Assembly (NCBI GenBank): GCA_031394045.1
Contig: JANMWN010000042.1
Location: 1-17,604, forward strand
Reading direction: 5' to 3'
From: JANYIP01 sp031394045
GTDB taxonomy: Bacteria > Actinomycetota > Actinomycetes > Prado026
Length of the DNA: 17,604 nt
Made by a program: the position numbers and the translations under genes. The notes below the pieces were generated by a model that was not told the DNA's origin, searched no databases, and saw only the letters and a program-made list of their open reading frames with translations. This document shows, one piece after another, positions 17,233 to 17,604 of this stretch; position 1 is the first letter of the stretch, and each line of letters opens with the position of its first letter.

Positions 17233-17255
17233 GTAATGACATCGGATTTCATTAC
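17233..17255. promoter_or_regulatory. Candidate Zur box between zur and the zinc-uptake operon
   Basis: GTAATGA (17233-17239) and TCATTAC (17249-17255) flank ATC-G-GAT, giving a 23-bp palindrome with 10 of 11 base pairs matching. The central 15 bp begin with TGA and end with TCA, like the actinobacterial Zur consensus as I remember it (TGA-N9-TCA with AT-rich inner part). It overlaps the -10 and spacer of the uptake-operon promoter, the right place for zinc-dependent repression. Confidence 0.75.
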
Positions 17256-17264
17256 CACTGTCAA
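17236..17264 (-). promoter_or_regulatory. Promoter of the zinc-uptake operon, probably leaderless
   Basis: A perfect -35 TTGACA (17264-17259), a 17-nt spacer and TGTCAT (17241-17236; 4 of 6 match to TATAAT) lie on the minus strand. Exactly 6 nt separate the -10 from the ATG at 17229, so the transcript should begin at or beside the A of the start codon. Confidence 0.7.
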
Positions 17265-17322
17265 CCATGATGCCGTTACGCTGCTGCTCGACACTTCGTC
17301 GGAGGGACAGACAGGAGGCCTC

Positions 17323-17604
17323 ATGGTCATCGCCGGGACCGGACCGGCCGTCCGCTCGACCCGACAACGGGCCGCCGTGCTGGCGCTGCTCGACGAGCTG
17401 GCCGACTTCCGCAGCGCGCAGGAGGTCCATGACCTGCTCCGGCACAGCGGGGAGCGGGTCGGTCTGACCACCGTCTACCGTTCGTTGCAGATGCTGGCCG
17501 AGGCGCACGAGGTCGACGTGCTGCGAACCGCCGACGGCGAGACCGCCTACCGCCGTTGCAGCCGTGGTCACCACCATCACCTGGTCTGTCGCAGCTGCGG
17601 TCGC
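17323..17604 (+). CDS. zur: Zinc uptake regulator Zur (Fur family), truncated by the window edge
   Basis: The first 94 residues of a Fur-family repressor; the frame runs off the window. The winged helix is visible (RSTRQRAAVLALLDEL from 12, then SAQEVHDLL and GLTTVYRSLQMLAEA), followed by the hinge with AYRRCSRGHHHHLVCRSCGR (split here: YRRCSRGHHHH and LVCRSCG). The HHHH-LVC-x-x-C arrangement is the Zur form, as in mycobacterial Zur, and holds regulatory zinc ligands and the first pair of the structural zinc cysteines. The ATG at 17323 has a strong AGGAGG 4 nt upstream. It is divergent from the uptake operon and shares the palindrome in the gap, so autoregulation is possible. A weak TACGCT -10 (17277-17282) could be its promoter. 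Confidence 0.92.
   Translation, partial: MVIAGTGPAVRSTRQRAAVLALLDELADFRSAQEVHDLLRHSGERVGLTTVYRSLQMLAEAHEVDVLRTADGETAYRRCSRGHHHHLVCRSCGR

Noticed and set aside
17230..17580. Upstream extension of the binding-protein frame to 17580
   Set aside because: It would overlap the divergent zur gene and bury the signal peptide 117 residues inside the protein.

Overview
The window is high-GC DNA (about 70% G+C by eye) with densely packed genes, mostly GTG starts and frequent 4-nt stop/start overlaps. It is actinobacterial. Protein similarity and gene order point to a member of the Propionibacteriales/Nocardioidaceae type (Nocardioides-like); that genus-level placement is inference. Almost everything reads on the minus strand, so transcription order runs from high to low coordinates. 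Only the truncated gene at the right edge is on the plus strand.

Right end (about 13.75-17.6 kb): a divergent zinc-uptake locus. A truncated Zur/Fur-family repressor gene (+) faces an operon for a lipoprotein substrate-binding protein, an ABC ATPase and two paralogous membrane permeases (-). The 93-nt gap between them holds a near-perfect 23-bp palindrome (a Zur-box candidate) overlapping a TTGACA/TGTCAT promoter, placed so that the transcript would start at or next to the ATG of the binding protein.

Middle (about 8.2-13.7 kb): only 22 nt after the last permease comes a CDP-alcohol phosphatidyltransferase, then a mannose-1-phosphate guanylyltransferase fused to a degenerate phosphomannomutase-like domain, a trio of membrane proteins (DUF881, small basic protein, DUF881) and gcvH. 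Left of that (about 5.4-8.1 kb) are garA (FHA protein), an FtsR-type MerR regulator, a bifunctional nuclease and a second MerR regulator related to mycobacterial Rv1830. From memory this is the same order as M. tuberculosis Rv1822-Rv1832 (pgsA2 ... gcvH, garA, Rv1828, Rv1829, Rv1830 ... gcvB), a conserved actinobacterial block linking envelope synthesis, cell-division control and glycine/2-oxoglutarate metabolism. The ManB-like gene and the zinc operon are not part of the mycobacterial arrangement as I recall it.

Left end (1-5.4 kb): gcvP with a glycine riboswitch in its leader, followed by a methyl-accepting chemotaxis receptor, which suggests a motile organism. The gcvP leader also shows a 9-bp complementarity between the region just after the aptamer and the start codon, consistent with translational control.

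Regulatory structure is the richest unexplained material: three 13-bp tandem repeats in the garA leader, two dyads upstream of the Rv1830-like gene, dyads around promoters, and several -10-like hexamers exactly 6 nt before starts that lack Shine-Dalgarno sequences. No tRNA, rRNA, CRISPR array, insertion sequence or phage gene was seen, and no gene-free stretch exceeds 300 nt. I do not see a clearly new multi-gene system; the novelty candidates are regulatory sites and atypical active or ligand sites in known families.
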